From contig NC_037318.1 of assembly GCF_000143535.2 (NCBI RefSeq), forward strand, positions 1,612,001-1,676,000: 64,000 nucleotides of DNA. The letters run 5' to 3'. Shown piece after piece: positions 1 to 11,141 of the stretch. The DNA is from Botrytis cinerea B05.10. Its lineage: Eukaryota; Ascomycota; Leotiomycetes; Helotiales; Sclerotiniaceae. Under the pieces are notes generated by a model. The model did not search any database and had not been told where the DNA came from. It was given only the letters and a program-made list of their open reading frames with translations. The position numbers were made by a program, and so were the translations under genes. The stretch's first letter is position 1. Every line of letters begins with the position of its first letter.

Positions 1-3000
1 ATGCCATCCCTCCTCCATCCATCCATCCATCCATCCATCCATCCATACATACATACACAGCAAACAAAAGTATTTTATACACATAGTATATAGCACATAG
101 CACATACCCAACCAAGTATTTCTCTCTCTCTCTCACCTTCTACTAACAAGCCTCTTCCACCTCCCCAATCCTTTCCTATCCCATCCCATCTCATCCCTCC
201 TAAACCCCAAGCCAAAATCTCAATTCCCCTTCCCTTCTCTTCCTTCCCAAGATTCGCATATCATCCTCGTTTCGTTTCGTTTCGCTTCGTAACGACATAT
301 AACCTGTTTTCTATGCATTCATTCATTCATTCATTCATTTATGCATTCATTTATTCCATCGTATCAAATCACATCACCATCACCACCGAAGCGTCTAGAC
401 CGACGAGTTTCTTGGAAACTTTTTTTTTCTTCCATGGTGAGTGGTGTGGATGGATGGATGGATGGATGGATGAATGGATGGATGGGTGGAGGGATGGCAT
501 AGATATGTGCAGGTGTGCATAAAAAGTGGGTGTGGATGAATGAGTAGGTAATTGACCAATAAGAAGATGGTTAGATATATACTTGAGTTATTCCTTCTTG
601 CTTTTACAGAGTGATGGTTACTTGTAGAGAGAGAGATAGATAGATAGATAAATAGAAATGAAGAAATGAAATAAATAACTAGAACTTCTTGGTTTCTGAA
701 TTATTATTATCATTATTCTTATTATTCCCATACCAGTTGAGTTGACCTGTTCCTCTCACTCTCTCTAGTCTCTCTCTAGTCTCTAATTCCCAATCAAATC
801 GAATTAGAGTACCGTAGAGGGGGAATAATTCTATCAAAACTAGAGCAAAGGAAAGGAAAGTAAAGTTCAGCCTCCTTCATCATATCATCTCATATCATGT
901 CCATTCATATTATGTTTCAGATCGCGATTCACAATGCTATTTGTTTTTACATGTACGGTATGTACCTAGGTATGTGGAAACGAACCAAATCAGATCCGAT
1001 CCGATCAAGTGAATAAAAAATGGGAATGGGAATAGGATGGGGATTTGTTTGTTTGTTTGTTCCAAGACATTGAGTGTACTCCGTACATATGGATGTGTGT
1101 ATGTTGGAAGTAAGTAAAATTCTGATGATGTGATGGGGGGAACTTTTTGCTTAGGAGGATTATCTCCGGATCCCGGGGTAGGTTTGTCAGTACGTACCTA
1201 GGTAGCTCTCATAGATAGCAAGGGAAAACAGGCGTATCGGTCGGAGCCACTTTCATCATGATTACGGAGTTCGGTGGGATGGTGTGAGGATATGTGTAGG
1301 CATGTGTAATCATCATCATTTTGAGATTATTATTTCGTCATTGATTCATAGGAGGTACAGTTGGAGGATGGAAGAATACAGGGATGGAGGGGGAAGCAGG
1401 AAGGTTCGGGTTGGGTAAATGGATGGGTGAACTGTGAGGAGGAGGGAAGGGGAGGGAGGGGAGGGGGGTGTTGTGTATATGCAGCCTTGTGGTTGGACAT
1501 TTGTGGTTTTGCTTGGGAGAGTGATGTGGTGTGTGTGGTGTGTGTGGTGAGAGGGATGGATGGTTTGGTACATGCGGACGGCCAAATAATAATGCTTTCT
1601 GTATTCATGGACTCTGCATGTGCGGATGATTCCTTTCATCACGTCTCCCGTGGATGCCGATGGGGATTGCGGTTAGGGATATGTGTAATAGAACAGGTAA
1701 TATGTGACGGAGGGCTGGGAGGGGAAGATCGGGTTTCAGGTACCATCGAGATGCGATGGGAGAGGTGCCTTACTCCTAAGGCTTTGCGTGCTATACTGGC
1801 TCGCCTGGGCACGTTCGGACTGAATGGTTTTGGGGAAAGGTGGGATGTTTGAGTGTTGATGGCAAGGGAGGGCTGTGTGGTGGGTTGCGTGGTGGGTAGC
1901 TGGTCGGGCTAATCAATCGGTGAGGGAAGGAAAAGTTCATTCTAGAACGAAGATTCCTAGTACCTGGTGCATTTAGTGGTGCATGTATTAGTGGTGTGTC
2001 CAGGATGGAGGATGGAGGATGGAGGATGGTGTGAATCCGAGCTTAGTAATGAGTTGCACGTGAGCATGATAGCCACAAATGCATGTGAATGGAAACAGAG
2101 TGAAAGTATAATTTAGTTCGTGGTACGAGTCACCTAGATCGAAGCTATCTGCAATCATGATAGATACTTCCGCACCTAGGACGGAGGGAGGGTAGCTAGC
2201 ACACGAGCAGAGGATTGTTCAAGAAGCTTAAATGGTGTTTCATATACGGAGTAGGTAGCGCATACACTCAAGTCTGCACATTGTCATTGTCATTGCCATT
2301 GTCATCGTCATCGTCATCGTCATCTTCATCGTACCAGGTGATGCAGTTTTCACGATTTGGATATTGATTGACTGGCTGCGTGAGTGAGTGAGTGAGCGTC
2401 AACCCTCGTACCGTACAGTCAGTACAGTACTTAGCACAACTCGCGAAAAGAATACGTTGGACGTTAATACCAACCCAGCACAACGTCAAGACCAACATCT
2501 AGAATTTCGGAATGCACTTCCTGGACCTCCGATGGTTTGAATTTTTCTTCACAACGGATGGCTTAGTCCTATTTGAGCGTAGCCCATGGCTAAGATGGAA
2601 AAAGACGCCTACCTGGCCCATTTCCCCTGTGCCGCTCGATGGAACCGTTTGTCGAATCCACATTATTGCTCAGTTGGTGCGGAGGAGCACTTTATTCATG
2701 TGCAGAGGACAGAGGACAGCGTAGAGTAGACCATTCAAAATGTCGGTTGGAGAAGAGTTTGGCAGAAAGCGGAGCACAGGAAAGAGAGCGAGTCCAAAGA
2801 AAGAAGATATGCGGATGGATTGAATAAAATGCGAATGCGAATGGGAATGGAATGGTATGGTATGATTGAGATGGTGGATCTTGGAGGGAAGAAAAAAAAA
2901 AACAATCAATCAGTCCTATACTCCCGCCGTGCAGACGAAGAGAAAGAAGAGATTTGGGTCTTGTCTCTACCTTTCTTTCCCTTCCTCTCCGTTCTTTCAT

Positions 3001-3048
3001 CGATGGACTTATCCCCATTAGACAATACCTGCGTGTCTCTCTGCCCTG

Positions 3049-3108
3049 CGCTGTCTTGCTCTGCCCTGCTCTGCCCTGCTCTGCCCTGCTCTGCCCTGCT
3101 CTGCCCTA
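3049..3108. repeat. 10-bp CTCTGCCCTG minisatellite
   Basis: About five tandem copies of a 10-bp unit (CTCTGCCCTG) are directly readable, ending at CCCTACC. It lies upstream of vac7 and has no coding support. Confidence 0.9.
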
Positions 3109-3240
3109 CCAAATCATCTTCTTTATAATCCTCCCTGGCTGCGTACGATCATTGCACACAAAGAACACAAGCCATTTACCATCAACGGTTCCCATCAGTC
3201 CCATCCCATCCCGTCCCATCGATTGATTCCTACATAAGTC

Positions 3241-3370
3241 AGATTACATACACATTCACATACACATACACATACACACATACATAGGTACAGACACACA
3301 TTCACACACACACATTCACACACACACATTCACACACACACACACATACACACACACACACACACATATT
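3241..3370. repeat. CA-rich microsatellite
   Basis: A long run of CACA/CATA units with ACATTCACA variants. It is simple-sequence DNA in the vac7 upstream region. Confidence 0.9.
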
Positions 3371-3847
3371 CATAGCCTTATTGAAACATTTACGACAACA
3401 CAACACAACACAACAAACACACCACTCATCACGGCCTCAACGACCTCACGACCCCTCTTTGCTCCATCCCCCAAAGACCAAGAAAACAGAAAGAGAAAAA
3501 AAGCAAAACCCAAAAGCACACAGGCTTTCGTATTTGATTCGATACTCCCAGCATCCAGGAAATCTCCCTTGAATGGATGATATGATCTTTCTTAACCCAA
3601 TCCATCATTTGGCTCGTTAAATTCCATCCATCGGTCCATTCAAGCACAAGATTACTCCATCATCATTAAAGTTTCGCTGGCAAAGAAAAGTTGGGTTCGG
3701 GCACCTCCCCATTCGCTACTTAGTACAGTACCCTCTAAAATAACGCACTACTTCCTCGCTCGTCGTACCTACCCAAAGCTACCCTCTTTAACTTTTCGTT
3801 ACGTTGTACTCGTACGGCTCTCCAAAAATTCCAAGAAGTAAGTGACA

Positions 3848-6625
3848 ATGGACGACAAATCATACACGCAGAAACCTGCAGAGATGCGAGAAACTCCTTC
3901 ATCACCATTAGATTCAAACATTCCATCACCAACGTCAGATTCAAAACCTTTTGCTTCATCTAGAAGGAACTACGATACATCAACTAAACCTACTGTTAAG
4001 AGATTACAAACAAACCGAGCATCTTCTGCAACAAATAGTCCAATAGGATCACGCGAATCGTCACCAGTCCGTCCTCAACTACGAAACCCCTCTGCCGTTC
4101 GCTCAGGTACCCCTTCGAGATCGCGAAAGAACAGCCAAGACATTAGCCCTTCACGCTCTACGAGTAGCCAACATCCACCAGCTCTACAGCGGGGCTTCTC
4201 AGCTCAAAAGCTTCCTACTTTGAATCACGTTGCATCCGAACCTTCGATTAGAGCACCAATACCTCAGAAGCCGCTAGTAACGAGTGAAATCAGAGATGGT
4301 CCACGTTGGCCTGTATCCCCGAGAATAAGATCACCTCCTCCCAGGCAAAGTAGCCTGCTGTCGCCTCGAAAGACGGAACACGAAATTCCCGCGATCAATG
4401 TGCAAAGAACCTCTCCCACTGCAGAGCAAAGAGCGGATGGAAAATCTGCTGCCGAGAGCGAATCCGAAGAGAACCTGTTAACACCAGGGATGCGAACACC
4501 TGCGAGAGGTGTGAGTGGTGGTAGTTCAACGTTGGAAACCGTTCAGGAGATCAGTCAACCCAATACCCCATCTTTCGAACTCGATGGCGCAATCGACACA
4601 ACCACTCATGAAAGTCCAACTTTACCAACAGAACAGGACCTGATGGATGGCGCATCGGTCGAGACGTTAAAGAAGCCGACGATTGTGACAAATGAGAGCG
4701 GGAGTGAGAGTGGTGGGAAGGGGGATACCAAGATGAAGAATACTACCCCAACGGCAACTCGAACTGGGCCACCTAAATCCTTCAGCGGACCAGCAGCAGC
4801 GCGAGGCAAACCATCCGGCGAAGGCTCTGCGAAAAACATGACGGTTGAGACGGAGACGGTTAGCTCGATCCCACAAATTGCTCTGGCGACTGGTGCGGGA
4901 GGATTGGCCAATGGAAGTTTACGGGCCAAGCAAAGTACTGAGACCATTCGACCGAGGAAGGAAAAGAAGAAGAGTCGCAAGGCCCCATCAGTAACTTCCG
5001 GAACGGGTGAGCAATCAATTTCAAGATCCAGATTACTCCATCATCATTCTACGAGATCAATTTCAAGTGCATATTCCGCTCGGTCTCCAGACAGGGCGTG
5101 TGGACAAGGACCCTCGCCACGTAAAGGAAGTATGGACTCGACGAGTCCCGAGCGGACGTTATCAGAGATATCTTCTCGTAGACCCAGTTTAAATTTGTAT
5201 AGTGCTTCTCTTTTGCTAACCAGACAACGTCCAGCTTCTTCCAAGGCAGATATCTTCGAAGCTAAAGTCGCGAGCGCGGTCGACGAAGCGAATTCTTCCG
5301 ATTCCGAAGAGACCTTTGTGTACGAATCAAACCCACCAGAACAAGAGCGACCTCGTCGATTCCACTCCCGAACGCCAAGTGCTACATCCATGGCCAGTCA
5401 GATAGATGCAAGAAACGGATTACGCTCAATGATGGACAGTAGCAATCATAGTGTAGCCATGAAAAAGAGTATGAAATTCGCAAACTCTTACAATAGCGCA
5501 GGCCAAGAAATGTCAACAGAAGACGACGGGAAGGGCACAGCACGAAGTAACTTGGGTCGAGGGACGGCACATCATCACTTTAGTCGTTGGGGAAGGAATG
5601 GGGGAAACGGACATGCATCTCTCTTCGATAACGAATCACCTTTTCCTAATGCCGCGAAATCTAAATTTGCCGCAAACTCTAGTCGACAAGGTTCAAGACC
5701 TACGAGTCCCAGAGTGGTGAATACGGCGAGAATGTCCATGGGAGGCAACGTGAACGGCAGGAAGACCTCACCAATCAGTTCGGGATATGATCTTGATGAT
5801 GCTGCAGATGATGAAAGAACACCACTTATTCCATCTACCATCCGTTCAACTCGATCGAGTCGCATACGTCGTGGAAATGCCCCATCGTCAAGACACATGG
5901 AGCACCAGAGAAACAACCGCTCATTCATCGCTCGTTTTGCTGGATGCATGTTTGTTTCTTTATTGCTTCTCCTTGTTGCGGCAGGTCTGGTGGCATTCCT
6001 ATTTGCGACAACCCAACCACTAGCAAATGTGAAAGTACTGGCTCTGAGAAATATTTTGGCCAGCGAGCAAGATGTCATTATAGATTTACAGGTTACGGCA
6101 CAAAATCCAAACCTGGTTGCTGTCACGATCGACTCTATGGATATGGTTATTTTTGCGAAATCCAAATACGCAGGTACAGACTCTGAGTGGTGGGCACAGC
6201 CACCAACCAAGTTTTCGTGGAGACGCGGATTCAAGCAGAGACGCGATGATCCCATTAATGATCCGCCAATGGATGACGATCCAAACACCAATCCGAATTT
6301 GGAAATTGGACACGTCTATAATTTCGAGAGCCCGTTGATTTTTGAGGGGTCGCCATTTAAACCTACATCATCTGTATCAATAGGTGAGATGCGAATACTA
6401 AAACCTGGGAATCAGACGGAGCCACGTGGATCAGAGCGCTGGGGGCGAGTTCTTCAACATGAGTTCGACCTTATCATCCGAGGAACATTGAAATATACAC
6501 TTCCACTCAGCTCAAAAGCTAGAAGCATTGGAGTAGAGGGTCGAGCAACAGTCAAACCAAATGCTGCTGATCAAGATCCTGACAATATTCATATCATCGA
6601 CGGGACTCATCACTTATTCGATTAG
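3848..6625 (+). CDS. VAC7: Vac7-type vacuolar segregation protein (activator of PI(3,5)P2 synthesis)
   Basis: A single-exon gene of 925 residues. Residues 1-690 are Ser/Thr/Pro/Arg-rich and look disordered, with many SP/TP sites. A single hydrophobic segment lies at about 697-721 (FAGCMFVSLLLLLVAAG followed by VAFLF), and a conserved 200-residue C-terminal domain follows (TTQPLANVKVLALRNILASE; then a stretch with NPNLVAV and EWW). This layout is that of Vac7: a long cytosolic tail, one membrane span near the C-terminus and a lumenal LEA-like domain. In yeast Vac7 sits in the vacuolar membrane and stimulates the Fab1 lipid kinase, controlling vacuole size and stress responses. The start is the ATG at 3848; an in-frame GTG two codons upstream is not needed. 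The assignment rests on architecture and the recognisable C-terminal domain. Confidence 0.85.
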   Translation: MDDKSYTQKPAEMRETPSSPLDSNIPSPTSDSKPFASSRRNYDTSTKPTVKRLQTNRASSATNSPIGSRESSPVRPQLRNPSAVRSGTPSRSRKNSQDISPSRSTSSQHPPALQRGFSAQKLPTLNHVASEPSIRAPIPQKPLVTSEIRDGPRWPVSPRIRSPPPRQSSLLSPRKTEHEIPAINVQRTSPTAEQRADGKSAAESESEENLLTPGMRTPARGVSGGSSTLETVQEISQPNTPSFELDGAIDTTTHESPTLPTEQDLMDGASVETLKKPTIVTNESGSESGGKGDTKMKNTTPTATRTGPPKSFSGPAAARGKPSGEGSAKNMTVETETVSSIPQIALATGAGGLANGSLRAKQSTETIRPRKEKKKSRKAPSVTSGTGEQSISRSRLLHHHSTRSISSAYSARSPDRACGQGPSPRKGSMDSTSPERTLSEISSRRPSLNLYSASLLLTRQRPASSKADIFEAKVASAVDEANSSDSEETFVYESNPPEQERPRRFHSRTPSATSMASQIDARNGLRSMMDSSNHSVAMKKSMKFANSYNSAGQEMSTEDDGKGTARSNLGRGTAHHHFSRWGRNGGNGHASLFDNESPFPNAAKSKFAANSSRQGSRPTSPRVVNTARMSMGGNVNGRKTSPISSGYDLDDAADDERTPLIPSTIRSTRSSRIRRGNAPSSRHMEHQRNNRSFIARFAGCMFVSLLLLLVAAGLVAFLFATTQPLANVKVLALRNILASEQDVIIDLQVTAQNPNLVAVTIDSMDMVIFAKSKYAGTDSEWWAQPPTKFSWRRGFKQRRDDPINDPPMDDDPNTNPNLEIGHVYNFESPLIFEGSPFKPTSSVSIGEMRILKPGNQTEPRGSERWGRVLQHEFDLIIRGTLKYTLPLSSKARSIGVEGRATVKPNAADQDPDNIHIIDGTHHLFD

Positions 6626-8341
6626 AGGAGTGTATAATTCCAAATCACAGCACAGGTGGTGCATCAACCACCAAATATTTCTTTTCTTTATCATACTTTG
6701 CTTGCAATTCTGTAAATTGAGCGGTATCATCAGTCAGATTATAAAAACTCAAGCGAAGGCGCTTTTCATGGGGGTTTAAATGGCAGGCACAGGCGATCAA
6801 TAATTTGCTTTCTTCGCGTTACACACATAGGATGGACTTTTTTCTTCTTCTATTTCTTCCGTTGGATTACATGAAACAAAATCACCTGAACTTAGCGCTT
6901 TGAATTCTTTCGGGATTATGATCATTCCCGATATGCTGCGACTAAAAAGTATTAATCAACGAGTTTCCTTTGTCGAGCAGAATACGACAACCTCTCCTGT
7001 TCACCACAGATGGGAAGATATAGTAAGTGGCGAAAATATCACATCGTCATTTTTTTCTCATCTTTCACTATTATATGGGGGCATTGGGTGGATGGGATGG
7101 GTTGGGATGGGAGCTTTCTTATTTGGAGGTGGGGTGGAGTGCTTTGCATTTGTCTACTTTTTTTCTTTTTTGATTGGGATGGGCGAAAATGAAATGATCA
7201 TAGATCTCTGTTTGTTCAGTCTTTGTGACATGAAATTCATATAGATGGGATAGGGCCTGGCTTTGGCCTTTTTTTTTTTTGGCTGGGCCTTTCTTGCAGA
7301 AGAAATGGATGGGATGGAAGAATTAACGGCTTTTATGATGCGATAGGATGAATGGATGGATAGTGTGAGATAAAGAGGAGAGTCGAATGGGGACGGGGGG
7401 TAGGAGAAGAAAGATGGAGAAATTTGTACGAATGATTTGTGTGGCAATGGTAATCAATCAATCAGTAGATGGGGAATAGGAAGTAGGGAAAGGGTTTTGG
7501 GAATTTTAAAGGGTTTTGCCTCTTTTGTTGGGTTGGAGGGATGGATGGTGGATGTAGAGGGGAGGGGATGGGGGAGAGGAAAGGATTAAGGGGTGGAGTA
7601 TGTGTACTGTAGAGTACGTAGCGAGTGAATGAAAATACGATACAAATAATATGATTGGGCTCGGAGATGAGATTAGAGTTAGTGAATAGGATTGGGTTGT
7701 GTCGTGTTGTGCTGGATGGGATGGGAGGGGAGAGGAGAGGAGGGGAGAGGAGAGGAGAGGAGAGGAGAGGAGAGGAGAGGAGAGGAGAGGAGAGGAGGAG
7801 AGATAGAAAGCGTACAATGGGGGGTTGTGGTTCGAACTTTTTTATTCGTAGGAAGTGTCGATTTTGGTGGTGCAAGGATTTTGATGTTCTTTATTTGATC
7901 TTTTTCGTGTGTGTGTTTTTTTCTAGAGAGAAGTTTCTGAGTTGATCTGATGTTCGGATATTCATTGTCTCATTTGCTTTATGTACCAAGATCTGTTCCA
8001 GAATTCGCCATGAAATGAGGCCAGTTGAGTTCGCAGTCATTTTCATGAATGATAGGTATCTTACTAGAACCAGAAGATTCTTCACAAACCGTGCTATTCT
8101 GGGTTATCAATGCAAAAATTGGAGGAAATCGAGAAGTCTTGGAGTACTTTATCTTTGTATGGATTCATTGAGATGAGATGGTGGTTAAATCATGGGTATT
8201 TATATATCTGTATCTCGCGGCTTGAGATTTTCAATCGAAATTTGCATTTCTGCTCCGTGGATTGGAAGTACGTTTGTTATTTTTTGCACTTACGATCTCT
8301 ATTCGGAATCTGCTGCTTCGTTCAAGATACAATACAGATAG
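6626..8341. other. Intergenic region with GA minisatellite
   Basis: Contains the 3' flank of vac7 and the upstream region of the dynamin gene. No exon structure was found. Short open stretches are AT-rich or derived from the GGAGA tract. Confidence 0.6.
7724..7802. repeat. GGAGA purine minisatellite
   Basis: About fourteen tandem GGAGA units form a perfectly strand-asymmetric purine tract between vac7 and the dynamin gene. Such homopurine runs can form triplex DNA; whether this one does is unknown. Confidence 0.9.
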
Positions 8342-11141
8342 ATGTCTGCTTACGAATCTTCAGACGACGCCATGGATCTTGAAACCGACCAGGATGCTTC
8401 GACGGCCATTGTGCCCGAGCATCTCGGGAACGAAGATACGATGATCAAACTCGGGTTCATTGATGAATTGAAGAAATTGTTCGCCATCAATGAGCTCCTC
8501 AATCTTCCACAGGTATGTATGTCTTGCTTGGCATGGTGTATTTTCCATCCGCGCGTTCTGACTCCAGAACTACTATAACCCGTCCGAACTAATGCAAATA
8601 GCTCGTCGTCATCGGCGACCAAAGTTCGGGCAAAAGCTCCGTTCTCCAAGCTATCACTCGCCTTTCCTTCCCCGTCGACGACGGTCTCTGCACGCGGTTC
8701 CCCACCGAGGTTTCCCTGCAGCGAGCATCGGAAAACGCGCTCGAGATCGTCATCACAAAACCGGTTCGGACGTTGGACGCGCTGAATCCGCCGCCGGGAC
8801 ATAAGAAGTGGGTGGAGAAACAATCGATGCGTATTGAGGAGTTTAATGGGAAGTGGAGAGGCAAGGTTGCGCAGATGGAGGATTTTTGTGATGTTATCAC
8901 GGAGGTACGTAAAGTGTTGTTTCTGTTTCTGGTTTTGATTTTTTGGGGGGAGGGGGGGGGGGGGTAAAAGTGCTGATGAAGTGTGGATGCTAAGAATGTT
9001 ATTATTGTTAGGCGAAGCGAGTCATTATGGGAGATTCGGTCGAGCCGGGTCAGTCGTCGAAAAAGGGGAATGTTGCTCATAATAAGAAGAATATGCTAAG
9101 CGATGCTACCTTGAAGATTGTGAAAAAGGGCCCGGGAGAGATCAATATCACGATTATTGATATCCCCGGTTTGGTTTCATGTAAGTCTCTACAGTATAGT
9201 TGATTTTTTGATCCTTTTTCTAATATCCAGTAGCGACTCATCCGGCTCATAAAATGGCCAGATCATTGGTGGATCAATACATCGCGAATCCTCGAAGTAT
9301 TGTTCTGTAAGAAATGCCAAAGGAAAATTTCATAGTTTTTTACTGATTATTTACAGAGCTGTTGCACATCCTGCAAATGTCGAAACGCAAGATATGTTTC
9401 AAATCATTAAAGATATTGACAATTGGAAAAATAGAGTAATTGGCGTCATCACGAAATGTGACAAGATCGAACCAGAGGGCGATGATTGGGTGCGTGTTTA
9501 CAATCATCGTAATGTTTATATTTCAAAGTACTGATAAAGAGGGCGTTTCAGGTGTTCAAAGCAATCAAGAACGACGAGACCGATCTAGACTTCGATAGGT
9601 GTCTCCGATACGGTTGGTTTGCATTACGCAATCTCTCACCCTCGGAGAGAAAATCCAGCGCCAGCAAAGACATCCAAACGATACGAGACCAGAAAGAGGA
9701 ACAACTGTTCACCCAAAAAGTTTGGACCGATCTGAAACGACAGGAGAAACTCGGCATCAAGAATCTCAAAGTGGCGTTGACACAAATGCACAACGAACAT
9801 GTAACACGCAGTATCCCCGAACTGATTCCCGAAATCGCAGACCGTCTAAAATCAACCGAGAGGAGAATCGAAGCTCTAGGACCCCCTCGAATCACACCGG
9901 AGAGCCAATTGAATTGTCTGGTTAATCTCGCGACAAAGTATTCTCTACACGCGGGAGACGCGATCGATGGTCATAATGATCGATTACCCGTGAACTGCCC
10001 GGAAGTCAAAATCCGGAAAATCGTCCGCGATACCCTCGACGCGTTTCGAGATGGCATGACCGAAGTTTTCGACAAGCGCTTCAACAGTAAAGGACTCGGC
10101 TTCACACTCGAATCCATCGACGACAGAACATGGGAACGCGCCGTGCTTCGCAACAAGTATTTCCACGAGATTAGCCAATGCATCGAAGCCAATCGCGGCA
10201 AGGAGATGGCGGATGAAGTCAACGGAGCGGTGATACGCAGTCTCTGGTCCCAATTAACCCCCGTGTGGAAAGAGCAAACCACCGCCCTGATCGAATCGCT
10301 CATCAACGCGATTTGGATCTCGGTAGGATGTCTCTTGCACGCGATTTGCGAAGAGGAGTCTCTCTTGCTCAATGTCCAAAATCTGCTCGAAGAAGACAAA
10401 ACCGCCGTTCGCGATGACGCGCTGCACGAATTGGATAATCTTCTCAACGATGAGAAGTCCGGGCTCATCGTCACGCTGAACAAATGGAATATATATCAGC
10501 TTTCCGACTTGCGCGAAGGACGCTTCGCGCTCATGACGGCGCGATTGGATGATATTCAGAGACGCGATAAGGATCTGGTGAAGACGCAGGTTAAGAGCTG
10601 GCTTGGGCACAATGCGAAGATCGATGCGATTTTTACCACCCATGATAAGTTGGCGAGTTATTATCAGATTGGGATGGTGAGGTTTGTGGATAATGTGTGT
10701 CATCAGGTTTGCGAGAGACATCTCTTGGGCGGAAAGAGTCCGTTGAGAACTTTGGGGCCGGATATGATTATTAAGAAGTTTCAGGGTGTGAGTTTGGTTT
10801 TTCCTTTTCCTTTTCCTTCTCTTCTTCTTCTCATCGAATATTATTCCTCTCTCTCTCTCTCTCTCTCTCTCTCAAAACTCGAAATAAAGAGGTGTTTGCA
10901 ACTCACCTCAAAATCCCAAGCGAGGAAATCTACCTACCATACATAACCAGCTACTCCGACAAACTAACAATGAAAACCCCCCTCACAGGACGCAAACGCG
11001 TTGAAAAAAATCGCAGGCGAAACCGCAATTCAGTTGGCGCAGCGCGCTCGCTTGCAAAAAGATCAGGAGTCGTTGAAGAGGGCGATGGAGAAGGCGAAAC
11101 AGTATAAATTGACGTTGGGAGTGCAGGGGATGGGGTTGTGA
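8342..11141 (+). CDS. Dynamin-family large GTPase (Mx-like, no PH or proline-rich domain)
   Basis: Exons: 8342-8512, 8602-8904, 9012-9180, 9231-9306, 9357-9489, 9552-10787 and 10989-11141, giving 746 residues; all junctions keep frame. The GTPase domain begins almost at once: the P-loop GDQSSGKSSV is interrupted upstream by intron 1 only two residues before LVVIGDQ. G2 lies in CTRFPTEV, G3 is DIPGL and G4 is TKCD. A stalk domain follows, and a C-terminal GED-like segment (LKKIAGETAIQLAQRARL) is restored by the last intron. No PH domain or Pro/Arg tail is present, so it resembles fungal Mx-like dynamins of unknown duty rather than classical endocytic dynamin. Vps1 or Dnm1 orthology is unlikely because the flanking sequence differs. 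The last intron (201 bp, holding a CT run) and the G-tract in intron 2 are unusual. Confidence 0.85.
8945..8964 (+). repeat. Poly-G tract in dynamin intron 2
   Basis: Six Gs, an A and about thirteen Gs sit inside the 8905-9011 intron on the coding strand, so the pre-mRNA carries a near-homopolymeric G run capable of forming a G-quadruplex. Length in such runs is prone to sequencing error. Confidence 0.8.

Larger units (their letters stand above)
1..3847. other. Gene-poor, microsatellite-rich region upstream of vac7
   Basis: No coding region could be supported here. Open stretches on both strands (for example 1361-1852) are low-complexity translations of simple repeats and lack codon structure. 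Visible repeats are a CATC/CATA tract at 15-56, an ATTC tract at 316-339, a GGAT tract at about 447-487, a 10-bp minisatellite at 3049-3108 and a CA-rich tract at 3241-3370. The last few hundred bases are pyrimidine-rich and probably form the promoter and 5' leader of the gene starting at 3848. A GTAAGT sequence at 3838-3843, just before that ATG, resembles a donor site, but its use cannot be judged. Confidence 0.6.

Noticed and set aside
1..60. Telomere-like repeats at the window start
   Set aside because: The tract is CATC/CATA microsatellite and not the fungal CCCTAA telomere unit.
1361..1852. 163-codon plus-strand open frame in the left flank
   Set aside because: Low-complexity Gly/Glu/Val composition from simple repeats, overlapping open frames on the other strand, no splice structure or family resemblance.
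5575..6291. 238-codon antisense frame inside vac7
   Set aside because: Mirror of the coding strand; the sense frame is the recognisable Vac7 C-terminal domain.
7462..7875. Open frames on both strands across the GGAGA tract
   Set aside because: They are translations of the 5-bp repeat (Ser-Ser-Pro-Leu or Arg-Gly-Glu runs) and not genes.
10892..11107. Alternative last exon of the dynamin gene (VFATHLKIPSEEIYLPYI)
   Set aside because: No donor GT exists between it and the conserved GED-like end that starts at 10989; a single 201-bp intron gives the family sequence.
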